Below, in pieces: positions 10,503-22,509 of a DNA stretch of 64,000 nt. The position numbers and the translations under genes are program-made. The stretch lies in contig NC_079888.1 in NCBI RefSeq assembly GCF_029227915.1, forward strand, positions 22,858,001-22,922,000, in the 5' to 3' direction. The stretch's first letter is position 1. Every line of letters starts with the position of its first letter. This stretch comes from Hydractinia symbiolongicarpus. Lineage: Eukaryota > Cnidaria > Hydrozoa > Anthoathecata > Hydractiniidae. The notes below the pieces were generated by a model. The model was not told the origin of the DNA. It was given only the letters and a program-made list of their open reading frames with translations, and did no database searches.

Positions 10503-11311
10503 TATACAAAGAAAGTACCCAGGGAGTAAACTCATTTCCCGAACGATTTTTTAAATTATTTTTTCACCACTAAAACGCATAAGACTTGTAGTTTTTAAAA
10601 ATGTTTTCATTTTTGATGAGACGCTGAATAAAAGAAGTTTAAACGCCGGCAAACGAAAACCCGCGATTTCCCGTAAATCCCGGGCTTGGCCCGTATAGTC
10701 AAAAGTAAACAAAGAAAGTACCCAGGGAGTAAGCACATTTCCCGAACGATTTTTTATATTATTTTTTTACCACTAAACGCATGAGACTTGTAGTTTTCAA
10801 AAATATTTTCATATTTGATGGGACGCTGAATAAAAGAAGTTTAATCGCCGGCAAACGAAAACCTGCGATTTCCCTAAATCCCGGACTCGGCCTGTATAGT
10901 CAAAGGTATACAAAGAAAGTACCCAGGGAGTAAACTCATTTCCAGAACGATTTTTTAAATTATTTTTTCACCACTAAAACGCATAAGACTTGTAGTTTTT
11001 AAAAATGTTTTCATTTTTGATGAGACGCTGAATAAAAGAAGTTTAATCGCCGGCAAACGAAAACCCGCGATTTCCCGTAAATCCCGGGCTTGGCCCGTAT
11101 AGTCAAAAGTATACAAAGAAAGTACCCAGGGAGTAGACACATTTCCCGAACGATTTTTTATATTATTTTTTTACCACTTAACGCAGGAGACTTGTAGTTT
11201 TCAAAAATATTTTCATATTTGATGGGACGCTGAATAAAAGAAGTTTAATCGCCGGCAAACGAAAATCTGCGATTTCCCGTAAATCCCGGACTCGGCCCGT
11301 ATAGTCAAAAG

Positions 11312-11410
11312 TATACAAAGAAAGTACCCAGGGATTAAACTCATTTCCCGAACGGCAAACGAAAACCCGCGATTTCCCGTAAATCCCGGCTTGGCCCGTA
11401 TAGTCAAAAG
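11312..11410 (+). repeat. 99-bp half-unit 11
   Basis: Same join; gggattaaac type, copy of half-unit 8 at 2927 bp. Confidence 0.93.
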
Positions 11411-11522
11411 TATACAAAGAAAGTACCCAGGGAGTAAACTCATTTCCCGAACGATTTTTTAAATTATTTTTTCACCACTAAAACGCATGAGACTTGTAGT
11501 TTTTAAAAATGTTTTCATTTTT

Positions 11523-12513
11523 GATGAGACGCTGAATAAAAGAAGTTTAATCGCCGGCAAACGAAAACCCGCGATTTCCCGTAAATCCCGGTCTTGGCCC
11601 GTATAGTCAAAAGTATACAAAGAAAGTACCCAGGGAGTAAACACATTTCCCGAACGATTTTTTATATTATTTTTTTACCACTAAACGCTTGAGGCTTGTA
11701 GTTTTCAATAATATTTTCATATTTGATGGGACGCTGAATAAAAGAAGTTTAATCGCCGGCAAACGAAAATCTGCGATTTCCCGTAAATCCCGGACTCGGC
11801 CCGTATAGTCAAAAGTATACAAAGAAAGTACCCAGGGAGTAAACTCATTTCCCGAACGGCAAACGAAAACCCGCGATTTCCCGTAAATCCCGGCTTGGCC
11901 CGTATAGTCAAAAGTATACAAAGAAAGTACCCAGGGAGTAAACTCATTTCCCGAACGATTTTTTAAATTATTATTTCACCACTAAAACGCATGAGACTTG
12001 TAGTTTTTAAGAATGTTTTTATTTTTGATGAGACGCTGAATAAAAGAAGTTTAATCGCCGGCAAACGAAAACCCGCGATTTCCAATAAATCCCGGCTTGG
12101 CCCGTATAGTCAAAAGTATACAAAGAAAGTACCCAGGGAGTAAACTCATTTCCCAAAAGATTTTTTAAATTATTTTTGCACCACTAAAACGCATGAGACT
12201 TGTAGTTTTCAAAAATGGTTTCATTTTTGATGAGACGCTGAATAAAAGAAGTTTAATCGCCGGCAAACGAAAACCCGCGATTTCCCGTAAATCCCGGGCT
12301 TGGCCCGTATAGTCAAAAGTATACAAAGAAAGTACCCAGGGAGTAAACACATTTCCCGAACGATTTTTTATATTATTTTTTTACCACTAAACGCATGAGA
12401 CTTGTAGTTTTCAAAAATATTTTCATATTTGATGGGACGTTGAATAAAAGAAGTTTAATCGCCGGCAAACGAAAATCTGCGATTTCCCGTAAATCCCGGG
12501 CTTAGCAGGTATA
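11523..12513 (+). repeat. Second copy of the 9000-9990 block
   Basis: Follows 9000-9990 at 2523 bp, with the half-unit at 11816 corresponding to 9293. Small differences are seen, such as tttttaagaatg near 12005 versus ttttcaagaatg near 9482. Confidence 0.8.
11816..11914 (+). repeat. 99-bp half-unit 12
   Basis: Same join; only 504 bp after half-unit 11. Copy of half-unit 9 at 2523 bp. Confidence 0.93.
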
Positions 12514-13532
12514 GTCGAATGTATACAAAGAAAGTACCCTGTAAGTAAACTCATTTCCAGAACGATTTTTTAAATTATTTTTTCACCACTAAAGCCCATG
12601 AGACTTGTAGTTTTCAAAAATGTTTTCATTTTTGATGAGACGCTGAATAAAAGCAGTTTAATCGCCGGCAAACGAAAACCTGCGATTTCCCTAAATCCGG
12701 GACTCGGCCTGTATAGTCAAAGGTATACAAAGAAAGTACCCAGGGAGTAAACTCATTTCCAGAACGATTTTTTAAATTATTTTTTCACCACTAAAACGCA
12801 TAAGACTTGTAGTTTTTAAAAATGTTTTCATTTTTGATGAGACGCTGAATAAAAGAAGTTTAATCGCCGGCAAACGAAAACCCGCAATTTCCCGTAAATC
12901 CCGGTCTTGGCCCGTATAATCAAAAGTATACAAAGAAAGTACCCAGGGAGTAAACACATTTCCCGAACGATTTTTTATATTATTTTTTTACCACTAAACA
13001 CATGAGACTTGTAGTTTTCAAAAATGTTTTCATTTTTGATGAGACGCTGAATAAAAGCAGTTTAATCGCCGGCAAACGAAAACCTGCGATTTCCCTAAAT
13101 CCCGGACTCGGCCTGTATAGTCAAAGGTATACAAAGAAAGTACCCAGGGAGTAAACTCATTTCCAGAACGATTTTTTAAATTATTTTTTCACCACTAAAA
13201 CGCATAAGACTTGTAGTTTTTAAAAATGTTTTCATTTTTGATGAGACGCTGAATAAAAGAAGTTTAATCGCCGGCAAACGAAAACCCGCGATTTCCCGTA
13301 AATCCCGGTCTTGGCCCGTATAATCAAAAGTATACAAAGAAAGTACCCAGGGAGTAAACACATTTCCCGAACGATTTTTTATATTATTTTTTTACCTCTA
13401 AACGCATGAGACTTGTAGTTTTCAATAATATTTTCATATTTGATGGGACGCTGAATAAAAGAAGTTTAATCGCCGGCAAACGAAAATCTGCGATTTCCCG
13501 TAAATCCCGGACTCGGCCCGTATAGTCAAAAG

Positions 13533-13631
13533 TATACAAAGAAAGTACCCATGGAGTAAACTCATTTCCCGAACGGCAAACGAAAACCCGCGATTTCCCG
13601 TAAATCCCGGCTTGGCCCGTGTAGTCAAAAG
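13533..13631 (+). repeat. 99-bp half-unit 13
   Basis: Same join; private changes are ccatggag and cccgtgtag. Confidence 0.93.
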
Positions 13632-14238
13632 TATACAAAGAAAGTACCCAGGGAGTAAACTCATTTCCCGAACGATTTTTTAAATTATTTTTTCACCACT
13701 AAAACGCATAAGACTTGTAGTTTTTAAAAATGTTTTCATTTTTGATGAGACGCTGAATAAAAGAAGTTTAATCGCCGGCAAACGAAAACCTGCGATTTCC
13801 CTAAATCCCGGACTCGGCCTGTATAGTCAAAGGTATACAAAGAAAGTACCCAGGGAGTAAACTCATTTCCAGAACGATTTTTTAAATTATTTTTTCACCA
13901 CTAAAACGCATAAGACTTGTAGTTTTCAAAAATGTTTTCATTTTTGATGAGACGCTGAATAAAAGAAGTTTAATCGCCGGCAAACGAAAACCCGCGATTT
14001 CCTGTAGATCCCGGTCTTGGCCCGTATAATCAAAAGTATACAAAGAAAGTACCCAGGGAGTAAACACATTTCCCGAACGATTTTTTATATTATTTTTTTA
14101 CCACTAAACGCATGAGACTTGTAGTTTTCAATAATATTTTCATATTTGATGGGACGCTGAATAAAAGAAGTTTAATCGCCGGCAAACGAAAATCTGCGAT
14201 TTCCCGTAAATCCCGGACTCGGCCCGTATAGTCAAAAG

Positions 14239-14337
14239 TATACAAAGAAAGTACCCAGGGAGTAAACTCATTTCCCGAACGGCAAACGAAAACCCGCGAT
14301 TTCCCGTAAATCCCGGCTTGGCCCGTATAGTCAAAAG
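14239..14337 (+). repeat. 99-bp half-unit 14
   Basis: Same join; last half-unit of domain A, followed by about 1.8 kb without one. Confidence 0.93.
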
Positions 14338-14400
14338 TATACAAAGAAAGTACCCAGGGAGTAAACTCATTTCCCGAACGATTTTTTAAATTATTTTTTC

Positions 14401-15350
14401 ACCACTAAAACGCATGAGACTTGTAGTTTTCAAAATTGTTTTCATTTTTGATGAGACGCTGAATAAAAGAACTTTAATCGCCGGCAAAACAAAACCCGTG
14501 ATTTCCCGTAAATCCCGGCTTGGCCCGTATAGTCGAATGTATACAAAGAAAGTACCCTGTAAGTAAACTCATTTACAGAACGATTTTTTAAATTATTTTT
14601 TCACCACTAAAGCCCATGAGACTTGTAGTTTTTAAAAATGTTTTCATTTTTGATGAGACGCTGAATAAAAGAAGTTTAATCGCCGGCAAACGAAAACCCG
14701 CGATTTCCCGTAAATCCCGGCTTGGCCCGTATAGTCAAAAGTATACAAAGAAAGTACCCAGGGAGTAAACTCATTTCCCGAACGATTTTTTAAATTATTT
14801 TTTCAACACTAAAACGCATGAGACTTGTAGTTTTCAAAAATGTTTTCATTTTGATGAGACGCTGAATAAAAGCAGTTTAATCGCCGGCAAACGAAAACCT
14901 GCGATTTCCCTAAATCCCGGACTCGGCCCGTATAGTCAAAAGTATACAAAGAAAGTACCAAGGGAGTAAACTCATTTCCAGAACGATTTTTTAAATTATA
15001 TTTTCACCACTAAAACGCATAAGACTTGTAGTTTTTAAAAATGTTTTCATTTTTGATGAGACGCTAAATAAAAGAAGTTTAATCGCCGGCAAACGAAAAC
15101 CCGCGATTTCCCGTAAATCCCGGTCTTGGCCCGTATAGTCAAAAGTATACAAAGAAAGTACCCAGGGTGTAAACTCATTTCCAGAACGATTTTTTAAATT
15201 ATTTTTTTACCACTAAAACGCATAAGACTTGTAGTTTTTAAAAATGTTTTCATTTTTGATGAGACGCTGAATAAAAGAAGTTTAATCGCCGGCAAACGAA
15301 AACCCGCGATTTCCCGTAAATCCCGGGCTTAGCAGGTATAGTCGAATGTA
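14401..15350 (+). repeat. Full monomers related to 18.73-19.68 kb
   Basis: Contains no half-unit. Shares 'agaactttaatcgcc', the rare 'cgtgattt/ctgtgattt' class, 'atttacagaacg' and 'attatattttcacc' with the stretch about 4327 bp downstream. This links domain A to the 3218-bp repeat of domain B. Confidence 0.75.
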
Positions 15351-16460
15351 TACAAAGAAAGTACCCTGTGAGTAAACTCATTTCCAGAACGATTTTTTAA
15401 ATTATTTTTTCACCACTAAAGCCCATGAGACTTGTAGTTTTTAAAAATGTTTTTATTTTTGATGAGACGCTGAGTAAAAGAAGTTTAATCGCCGGCAAAC
15501 GAAAACCCGCGATTTCCCGTAAATCCCGGCTTGGCCCGTATATTCAAAAGTATACAAAGAAAGTACCCAGGGAGTAAACTCATTTCCCGAACGATTTTTT
15601 AAATTATTTTTTCAACACTAAAACGCATGAGACTTGTAGTTTTCAAAAATGTTTTCATTTTTTATGAGACGCTGAATAAAAGCAGTTTAATCGCCGGCAA
15701 ACGAAAACCTGCGATTTCCCTGAATCCCGGACTCGGCCTGTATAGTCAAAGGTATACAAAGAAAGTACCCAGGGAGTAAACTCATTTCCAGAACGATTTT
15801 TCAAATTATTTTTTCACCACTAAAACCCATAAGACTTGTAGTTTTTAAAAATGTTTTCATTTTTGATGAGACGCTGTATAAAAGAAGTTTAATCGCCGGC
15901 AAACGAAAACCCGCGATTTCCCGTAAATCCCGGGCTTGGCCCGTATAGTCAAAAGTATACAAAGAAAGTACCCAGGGAGTAAACACATTTCCCGAACGAT
16001 TTTTTATATTATTTTTTTACCACTAAACGCATGAGACTTGTAGTTTTCAAAAATATTTTCATATTTGATGGGACGCTGAATAAAAGAAGTTTAATCGCCG
16101 GCAAACGAGAATCTGCGATTTCCCGTAAATCCCGGACTCGGCCCGTATAGTCAAAAGTATACAAAGAAAGTACCCAGGGAGTAAACTCATTTCCCGAACG
16201 GCAAACGAAAACCCGCGATTTCCCGTAAATCCCGGCTTGGCCCGTATAGGCAAAAGTATACAAAGAAAGTACCCAGTGAGTAAACTCATTTCCCGAACGA
16301 TTTTTTAAATTATTTTTTCACCACTAAAACGCATGAGACTTGTAGTTTTCAAAAATGTTTTCATTTTTGATGAGACGCTTAATGAAAGAGGTTTAATCGC
16401 CGGCAAACGAAATCCCGCGTTTTCCCATAAATCTGGGGCTTGGCCCGTATAGTCGAATGT
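15350..16460 (+). repeat. 1111-bp higher-order repeat, copy 1
   Basis: Five full units plus one half-unit (16158). Matches 16461-17571 at 1111 bp. Shared diagnostic changes are gctgagtaa, ctgaatcccgg, aaaacccataag, gctgtataaaag, cgagaatctgcg and tataggcaaaag. Small differences are tttttatgag near 15660 and tattcaaaag near 15541. Confidence 0.87.
16158..16256 (+). repeat. 99-bp half-unit 15
   Basis: Same join; ends in tataggcaaaag, a mark of the 1111-bp repeat. Confidence 0.93.
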
Positions 16461-17571
16461 ATAAAAAGAAAGTACCCTGTGAGTAAACTCATTTCCAGAA
16501 CGATTTTTTAAATTATTTTTTCACCACTAAAGCCCATGAGACTTGTAGTTTTTAAAAATGTTTTTATTTTTGATGAGACGCTGAGTAAGAGAAGTTTAAT
16601 CGCCGGCAAACGAAAACCCGCGATTTCCCATAAATCCCGGCTTGGCCCGTATAGTCAAAAGTATACAAAGAAAGTACCCAGGGAGTAAACTCATTTCCCG
16701 AACGATTTTTTAAATTATTTTTTCAACACTAAAACGCATGAGACTTGTAGTTTTCAAAAATGTTTTCATTTTTGATGAGACGCTGAATAAAAGCAGTTTA
16801 ATCGCCGGCAAACGAAAACCTGCGATTTCCCTGAATCCCGGACTCGGCCTGTATAGTCAAAGGTATACAAAGAAAGTACCCAGGGAGTAAACTCATTTCC
16901 AGAACGATTTTTCAAATTATTTTTTCACCACTAAAACCCATAAGACTTGTAGTTTTTAAAAATGTTTTCATTTTTGATGAGACGCTGTATAAAAGAAGTT
17001 TAATCGCCGGCAAACGAAAACCCGCGATTTCCCGTAAATCCCGGGCTTGGCCCGTATAGTCAAAAGTATACAAAGAAAGTACCCAGGGAGTAAACACATT
17101 TCCCGAACGATTTTTTATATTATTTTTTTACCACTAAACGCATGAGACTTGTAGTTTTCAAAAATATTTTCATATTTGATGGGACGCTGAATAAAAGAAG
17201 TTTAATCGCCGGCAAACGAGAATCTGCGATTTCCCGTAAATCCCGGACTCGGCCCGTATAGTCAAAAGTATACAAAGAAAGTACCCAGGGAGTAAACTCA
17301 TTTCCCGAACGGCAAACGAAAACCCGCGATTTCCCGTAAATCCCGGCTTGGCCCGTATAGGCAAAAGTATACAAAGAAAGTACCCAGTGAGTAAACTCAT
17401 TTCCCGAACGATTTTTTAAATTATTTTTTCACCACTAAAACGCATGAGACTTGTAGTTTTCAAAAATGTTTTCATTTTTGATGAGACGCTTAATGAAAGA
17501 GGTTTAATCGCCGGCAAACGAAATCCCGCGTTTTCCCATAAATCTGGGGCTTGACCCGTATAGTCGAATGT
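16461..17571 (+). repeat. 1111-bp higher-order repeat, copy 2
   Basis: Tandem partner of 15350-16460. Private changes are gagtaagag near 16583, ttcccataaatcc near 16625 and gcttgacccg near 17550. The gcttgacccg change recurs near 20769, showing that the 3218-bp duplication copied this copy and not copy 1. Confidence 0.87.
17269..17367 (+). repeat. 99-bp half-unit 16
   Basis: Same join and tataggcaaaag ending; copy of half-unit 15 at 1111 bp. Confidence 0.93.
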
Positions 17572-18179
17572 ATAAAAAGAAAGTACCCAGGGAGTAAACT
17601 CATTTCCCGAACGATTTTTTAAATTTTTTTTTCACCACTAAAACGCATGAGACTTGTAGTTTTCAAAAAAATTTTCGTTTTTGATGAGACGCTTAATGAA
17701 AGTTGTTTAATCGCCGGAAAACGAAAACCCGCGATTTCCCGTAAATCCCGGGCTTGGCCCGTATAGTCGAATGTATACAAAGAAAGTACCCTGTGAGTAA
17801 ACTCATTTCCAGAACGCATTTTTAAATTATTTTTTCACCACTAAAACGCATAAGACTTGTAGTTTTTAAAAATGTTTTCATTTTTGATGAGACGCTGAAT
17901 AAAAGAAGTTTAACCACCGGCAAACGAAAATCCGCGATTTCCCGAAAATCCCAGGCTTGGCCCGTATAGTCAAAAGTATACAAAGAAAGTACCCAGGGAG
18001 TAAACTCATTTCCCGAACGATTTTTTAATTTACTTTTTCACCACTAAAACGCATGAGACTTGTAGTTTTTAAAAAAGTTTTCATTTTTGATGAGACGCTG
18101 AATAAAAGAAGTTTAATCGCCGGCAAACGAAAATCCGCGATTTCCCGTAAATCCCGGACTCGGCCCGTATAGTCAAAAG

Positions 18180-18204
18180 TATACAAAGAAAGTACCCAGG
18201 GGTG
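18180..18204 (+). repeat. 25-bp monomer remnant (deletion scar)
   Basis: Only the first 25 bp of a unit remain, then the next unit starts with tatgcaaag instead of tatacaaag. The join is cccaggg to gtgtatgc, so about 178 bp were lost. It is seen once here and once in the 3218-bp duplicate at 21398. Confidence 0.85.
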
Positions 18205-18363
18205 TATGCAAAGAAAGTACCCTGTGAGTAAACTCATTTCCGGAACGATTTTTTGAATTATTTTTTCACCACTAAAGCCCATGAGACTTGTAGTTTTTAA
18301 AAATGTTTTCATTTTTGATGAGACGCTGAATAAAAGAAGTTTAATCGCCGGCAAACGAAAAAG
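18205..18363 (+). repeat. 159-bp monomer lacking its GC-rich end
   Basis: The unit runs normally to 'ggcaaacgaaaa' and then joins directly to agtatac, losing about 44 bp that carry the inverted-repeat segment. The join lies in an A run present on both sides (cgaaaac and tcaaaag), consistent with microhomology or slippage. It starts with the irregular tatgcaaag. Confidence 0.87.
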
Positions 18364-18565
18364 TATACAAAGAAAGTACCCAGGGAGTAAACACATTTCC
18401 CGAACGATTTTTTATATTATTTTTTTACCACTAAACGCATGAGACTTGTAGTTTTCAATAATATTTTCATATTTGATGGGACGCTGAATAAAAGAAGTTT
18501 AATCGCCAGCAAACGAAAATCTGCGATTTCCCGTAAATCCCGGACTCGGCCCGTATAGTCAAAAG

Positions 18566-18664
18566 TATACAAAGAAAGTACCCAGGGAGTAAACTAATTT
18601 CCCGAACGGCAAACGAAAACCCGCGATTTCCCGTAAATCCCGGCTTGGCCCGTATAGTCAAAAG
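18566..18664 (+). repeat. 99-bp half-unit 17
   Basis: Same join; has actaatttccc in place of actcatttccc, shared with those at 21784, 29161 and 29666. Confidence 0.93.
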
Positions 18665-20486
18665 TATACAAAGAAAGTACCCAGGGAGTAAACTCATTTC
18701 CCGAACGATTTTTTAAATTATTTTTTCACCACTAAAACGCATGAGACTTGTAGTTTTCAAAATTGTTTTCATTTTTGATGAGACGCTGAATAAAAGAACT
18801 TTAATCGCCGGCAAACCAAAACCTGTGATTTCCCGTAAATCCCGGCTTGGCCCGTATAGTCGAATGTATACAAAGAAAGTACCCTGTAAGTAAACTCATT
18901 TACAGAACGATTTTTTAAATTATTTTTTCACCACTAAAGCCCATGAGACTTGTAGTTTTTAAAAATGTTTTCATTTTTGATGAGACGCTGAATAAAAGAA
19001 GTTTAATCGTCGGCAAACGAAAACCCGCGATTTCCCGTAAATCCCGGCTTGGCCCGTATAGTCAAAAGTATACAAAGAAAGTACCCAGGGAGTAAACTCA
19101 TTTCCCGAACGATTTTTTAAATTATTTTTTCAACACTAAAACGCATGAGACTTGTAGTTTTCAAAAATGTTTTCATTTTTGATGAGACGCTGAATAAAAG
19201 CAGTTTAATCGCCGGCAAACGAAAACCTGCGATTTCCCTAAATCCCGGTCTTGGCCCGTATAGTCAAAAGTATACAAAGAAAGTACCAAGGGAGTAAACT
19301 CATTTCCAGAACGATTTTTTAAATTATATTTTCACCACTAAAACGCATAAGACTTGTAGTTTTTAAAAATGTTTTCATTTTTGATGAGACGCTAAATAAA
19401 AGAAGTTTAATCGCCGGCAAACGAAAACCCGCGATTTCCCGTAAATCCCGGTCTTGGCCCGTATAGTCAAAAGTATACAAAGAAAGTACCCAGGGAGTAA
19501 ACTCATTTCCAGAACGATTTTTTAAATTATTTTTTCACCACTAAAACGCATAAGACTTGTAGTTTTTAAAAATGTTTTCATTTTTGATGAGACGCTGAAT
19601 AAAAGAAGTTTAATCGCCGGCAAACGAAAACCCGCGATTTCCCGTAAATCCCGGGCTTAGCAGGTATAGTCGAATGTATACAAAGAAAGTACCCTGTGAG
19701 TAAACTCATTTCCAGAACGATTTTTTAAATTATTTTTTCACCACTAAAGCCCATGAGACTTGTAGTTTTTAAAAATGTTTTTATTTTTGATGAGACGCTT
19801 AATGAAAGAGGTTTAATCGCCGGCAAACGAAATCCCGCGTTTTCCCATAAATCTGGGGCTTGGCCCGTATAGTCGAATGTATAAAAAGAAAGTACCCTGT
19901 GAGTAAACTCATTTCCAGAACGATTTTTTAAATTATTTTTTCAACACTAAAACGCATGAGACTTGTAGTTTTCAAAAATGTTTTCATTTTTGATGAGACG
20001 CTGAATAAAAGCAGTTTAATCGCCGGCAAACGAAAACCTGCGATTTCCCTGAATCCCGGACTCGGCCTGTATAGTCAAAGGTATACAAAGAAAGTACCCA
20101 GGGAGTAAACTCATTTCCAGAACGATTTTTCAAATTATTTTTTCACCACTAAAACCCATAAGACTTGTAGTTTTTAAAAATGTTTTCATTTTTGATGAGA
20201 CGCTGTATAAAAGAAGTTTAATCGCCGGCAAACGAAAACCCGCGATTTCCCGTAAATCCCGGGCTTGGCCCGTATAGTCAAAAGTATACAAAGAAAGTAC
20301 CCAGGGAGTAAACACATTTCCCGAACGATTTTTTATATTATTTTTTTACCACTAAACGCATGAGACTTGTAGTTTTCAAAAATATTTTCATATTTGATGG
20401 GACGCTGAATAAAAGAAGTTTAATCGCCGGCAAACGAGAATCTGCGATTTCCCGTAAATCCCGGACTCGGCCCGTATAGTCAAAAG

Positions 20487-20585
20487 TATACAAAGAAAGT
20501 ACCCAGGGAGTAAACTCATTTCCCGAACGGCAAACGAAAACCCGCGATTTCCCGTAAATCCCGGCTTGGCCCGTATAGGCAAAAG
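20487..20585 (+). repeat. 99-bp half-unit 18
   Basis: Same join and tataggcaaaag ending; copy of half-unit 16 at 3218 bp. Confidence 0.93.
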
Positions 20586-21397
20586 TATACAAAGAAAGTA
20601 CCCAGTGAGTAAACTCATTTCCCGAACGATTTTTTAAATTATTTTTTCACCACTAAAACGCATGAGACTTGTAGTTTTCAAAAATGTTTTCATTTTTGAT
20701 GAGACGCTTAATGAAAGAGGTTTAATCGCCGGCAAACGAAATCCCGCGTTTTCCCATAAATCTGGGGCTTGACCCGTATAGTCGAATGTATAAAAAGAAA
20801 GTACCCAGGGAGTAAACTCATTTCCCGAACGATTTTTTAAATTTTTTTTTCACCACTAAAACGCATGAGACTTGTAGTTTTCAAAAAAATTTTCGTTTTT
20901 GATGAGACGCTTAATGAAAGTTGTTTAATCGCCGGAAAACGAAAACCCGCGATTTCCCGTAAATCCCGGGCTTGGCCCGTATAGTCGAATGTATACAAAG
21001 AAAGTACCCTGTGAGTAAACTCATTTCCAGAACGCATTTTTAAATTATTTTTTCACCACTAAAACGCATAAGACTTGTAGTTTTTAAAAATGTTTTCATT
21101 TTTGATGAGACGCTGAATAAAAGAAGTTTAACCACCGGCAAACGAAAATCCGCGATTTCCCGAAAATCCCAGGCTTGGCCCGTATAGTCAAAAGTATACA
21201 AAGAAAGTACCCAGGGAGTAAACTCATTTCCCGAACGATTTTTTAATTTACTTTTTCACCACTAAAACGCATGAGACTTGTAGTTTTTAAAAAAGTTTTC
21301 ATTTTTGATGAGACGCTGAATAAAAGAAGTTTAATCGCCGGCAAACGAAAATCCGCGATTTCCCGTAAATCCCGGACTCGGCCCGTATAGTCAAAAG

Positions 21398-21422
21398 TAT
21401 ACAAAGAAAGTACCCAGGGGTG
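21398..21422 (+). repeat. 25-bp monomer remnant, duplicate
   Basis: Copy of the 18180 scar, 3218 bp downstream, with the same cccaggg to gtgtatgc join. It shows that the scar predates the duplication. Confidence 0.85.
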
Positions 21423-21581
21423 TATGCAAAGAAAGTACCCTGTGAGTAAACTCATTTCCGGAACGATTTTTTGAATTATTTTTTCACCACTAAAGCCCAT
21501 GAGACTTGTAGTTTTTAAAAATGTTTTCATTTTTGATGAGACGCTGAATAAAAGAAGTTTAATCGCCGGCAAACGAAAAAG
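21423..21581 (+). repeat. 159-bp monomer lacking GC-rich end, duplicate
   Basis: Copy of the 18205 unit, 3218 bp downstream, with the same cgaaaa to agtatac join and the same tatgcaaag start. Confidence 0.87.
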
Positions 21582-21783
21582 TATACAAAGAAAGTACCCA
21601 GGGAGTAAACACATTTCCCGAACGATTTTTTATATTATTTTTTTACCACTAAACGCATGAGACTTGTAGTTTTCAATAATATTTTCATATTTGATGGGAC
21701 GCTGAATAAAAGAAGTTTAATCGCCAGCAAACGAAAATCTGCGATTTCCCGTAAATCCCGGACTCGGCCCGTATAGTCAAAAG

Positions 21784-21882
21784 TATACAAAGAAAGTACC
21801 CAGGGAGTAAACTAATTTCCCGAACGGCAAACGAAAACCCGCGATTTCCCGTAAATCCCGGCTTGGCCCGTATAGTCAAAAG
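21784..21882 (+). repeat. 99-bp half-unit 19
   Basis: Same join; actaatttccc type, copy of half-unit 17 at 3218 bp. Confidence 0.93.
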
Positions 21883-22509
21883 TATACAAAGAAAGTACCC
21901 AGGGAGTAAACTCATTTCCCGAACGATTTTTTAAATTATTTTTTCACCACTAAAACGCATGAGACTTGTAGTTTTCAAAATTGTTTTCATTTTTGATGAG
22001 ACGCTGAATAAAAGAACTTTAATCGCCGGCAAACCAAAACCTGTGATTTCCCGTAAATCCCGGCTTGGCCCGTATAGTCGAATGTATACAAAGAAAGTAC
22101 CCTGTAAGTAAACTCATTTACAGAACGATTTTTTAAATTATTTTTTCACCACTAAAGCCCATGAGACTTGTAGTTTTTAAAAATGTTTTCATTTTTGATG
22201 AGACGCTGAATAAAAGAAGTTTAATCGTCGGCAAACGAAAACCCGCGATTTCCCGTAAATCCCGGCTTGGCCCGTATAGTCAAAAGTATACAAAGAAAGT
22301 ACCCAGGGAGTAAACTCATTTCCCGAACGATTTTTTAAATTATTTTTTCAACACTAAAACGCATGAGACTTGTAGTTTTCAAAAATGTTTTCATTTTTGA
22401 TGAGACGCTGAATAAAAGCAGTTTAATCGCCGGCAAACGAAAACCTGCGATTTCCCTAAATCCCGGTCTTGGCCCGTATAGTCAAAAGTATACAAAGAAA
22501 GTACCAAGG

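Larger units (their letters stand above)
9990..11487 (+). repeat. Block matching 7063-8560 (2927-bp offset)
   Basis: About 1.5 kb follows 7063-8560 at the same 2927-bp offset seen further left. Half-units lie at 10404 and 11312. The left edge is a chimeric junction in which cttagcagg is joined to tcaaaggtatac. Private changes include gtaagcac near 10732 and gtagacac near 11134. Confidence 0.8.
12514..14400 (+). repeat. Monomers with a 404-bp dimer step
   Basis: Two adjacent dimers (about 12772 and 13176) repeat at 404 bp, and the half-units at 13533 and 14239 are 706 bp apart (three full units plus one half-unit). Subfamilies are those of the preceding 12 kb. Odd single changes include ccatggag near 13549, cccgtgtag near 13620 and cctgtagatcc near 14003. 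Confidence 0.75.
16722..19799 (+). repeat. 3218-bp higher-order repeat, copy 1
   Basis: Matches 19940-23016 at a 3218-bp offset. The period is made up of about 14 full monomers, two 99-bp half-units (17269, 18566), one 159-bp unit and one 25-bp fragment. In the stretches compared the only difference I noticed is one T fewer in a T run near 22750. The match ends at the 'gatgagacgct' box near 19799, where this copy runs into taatgaaagag and the other into gagtaaaag. Confidence 0.9.

Noticed and set aside
18025-18396. 123-codon minus-strand ORF, repeated at 21243
   Set aside because: It exists only because of the 25-bp and 159-bp deletion scars, and is duplicated with the 3218-bp block.
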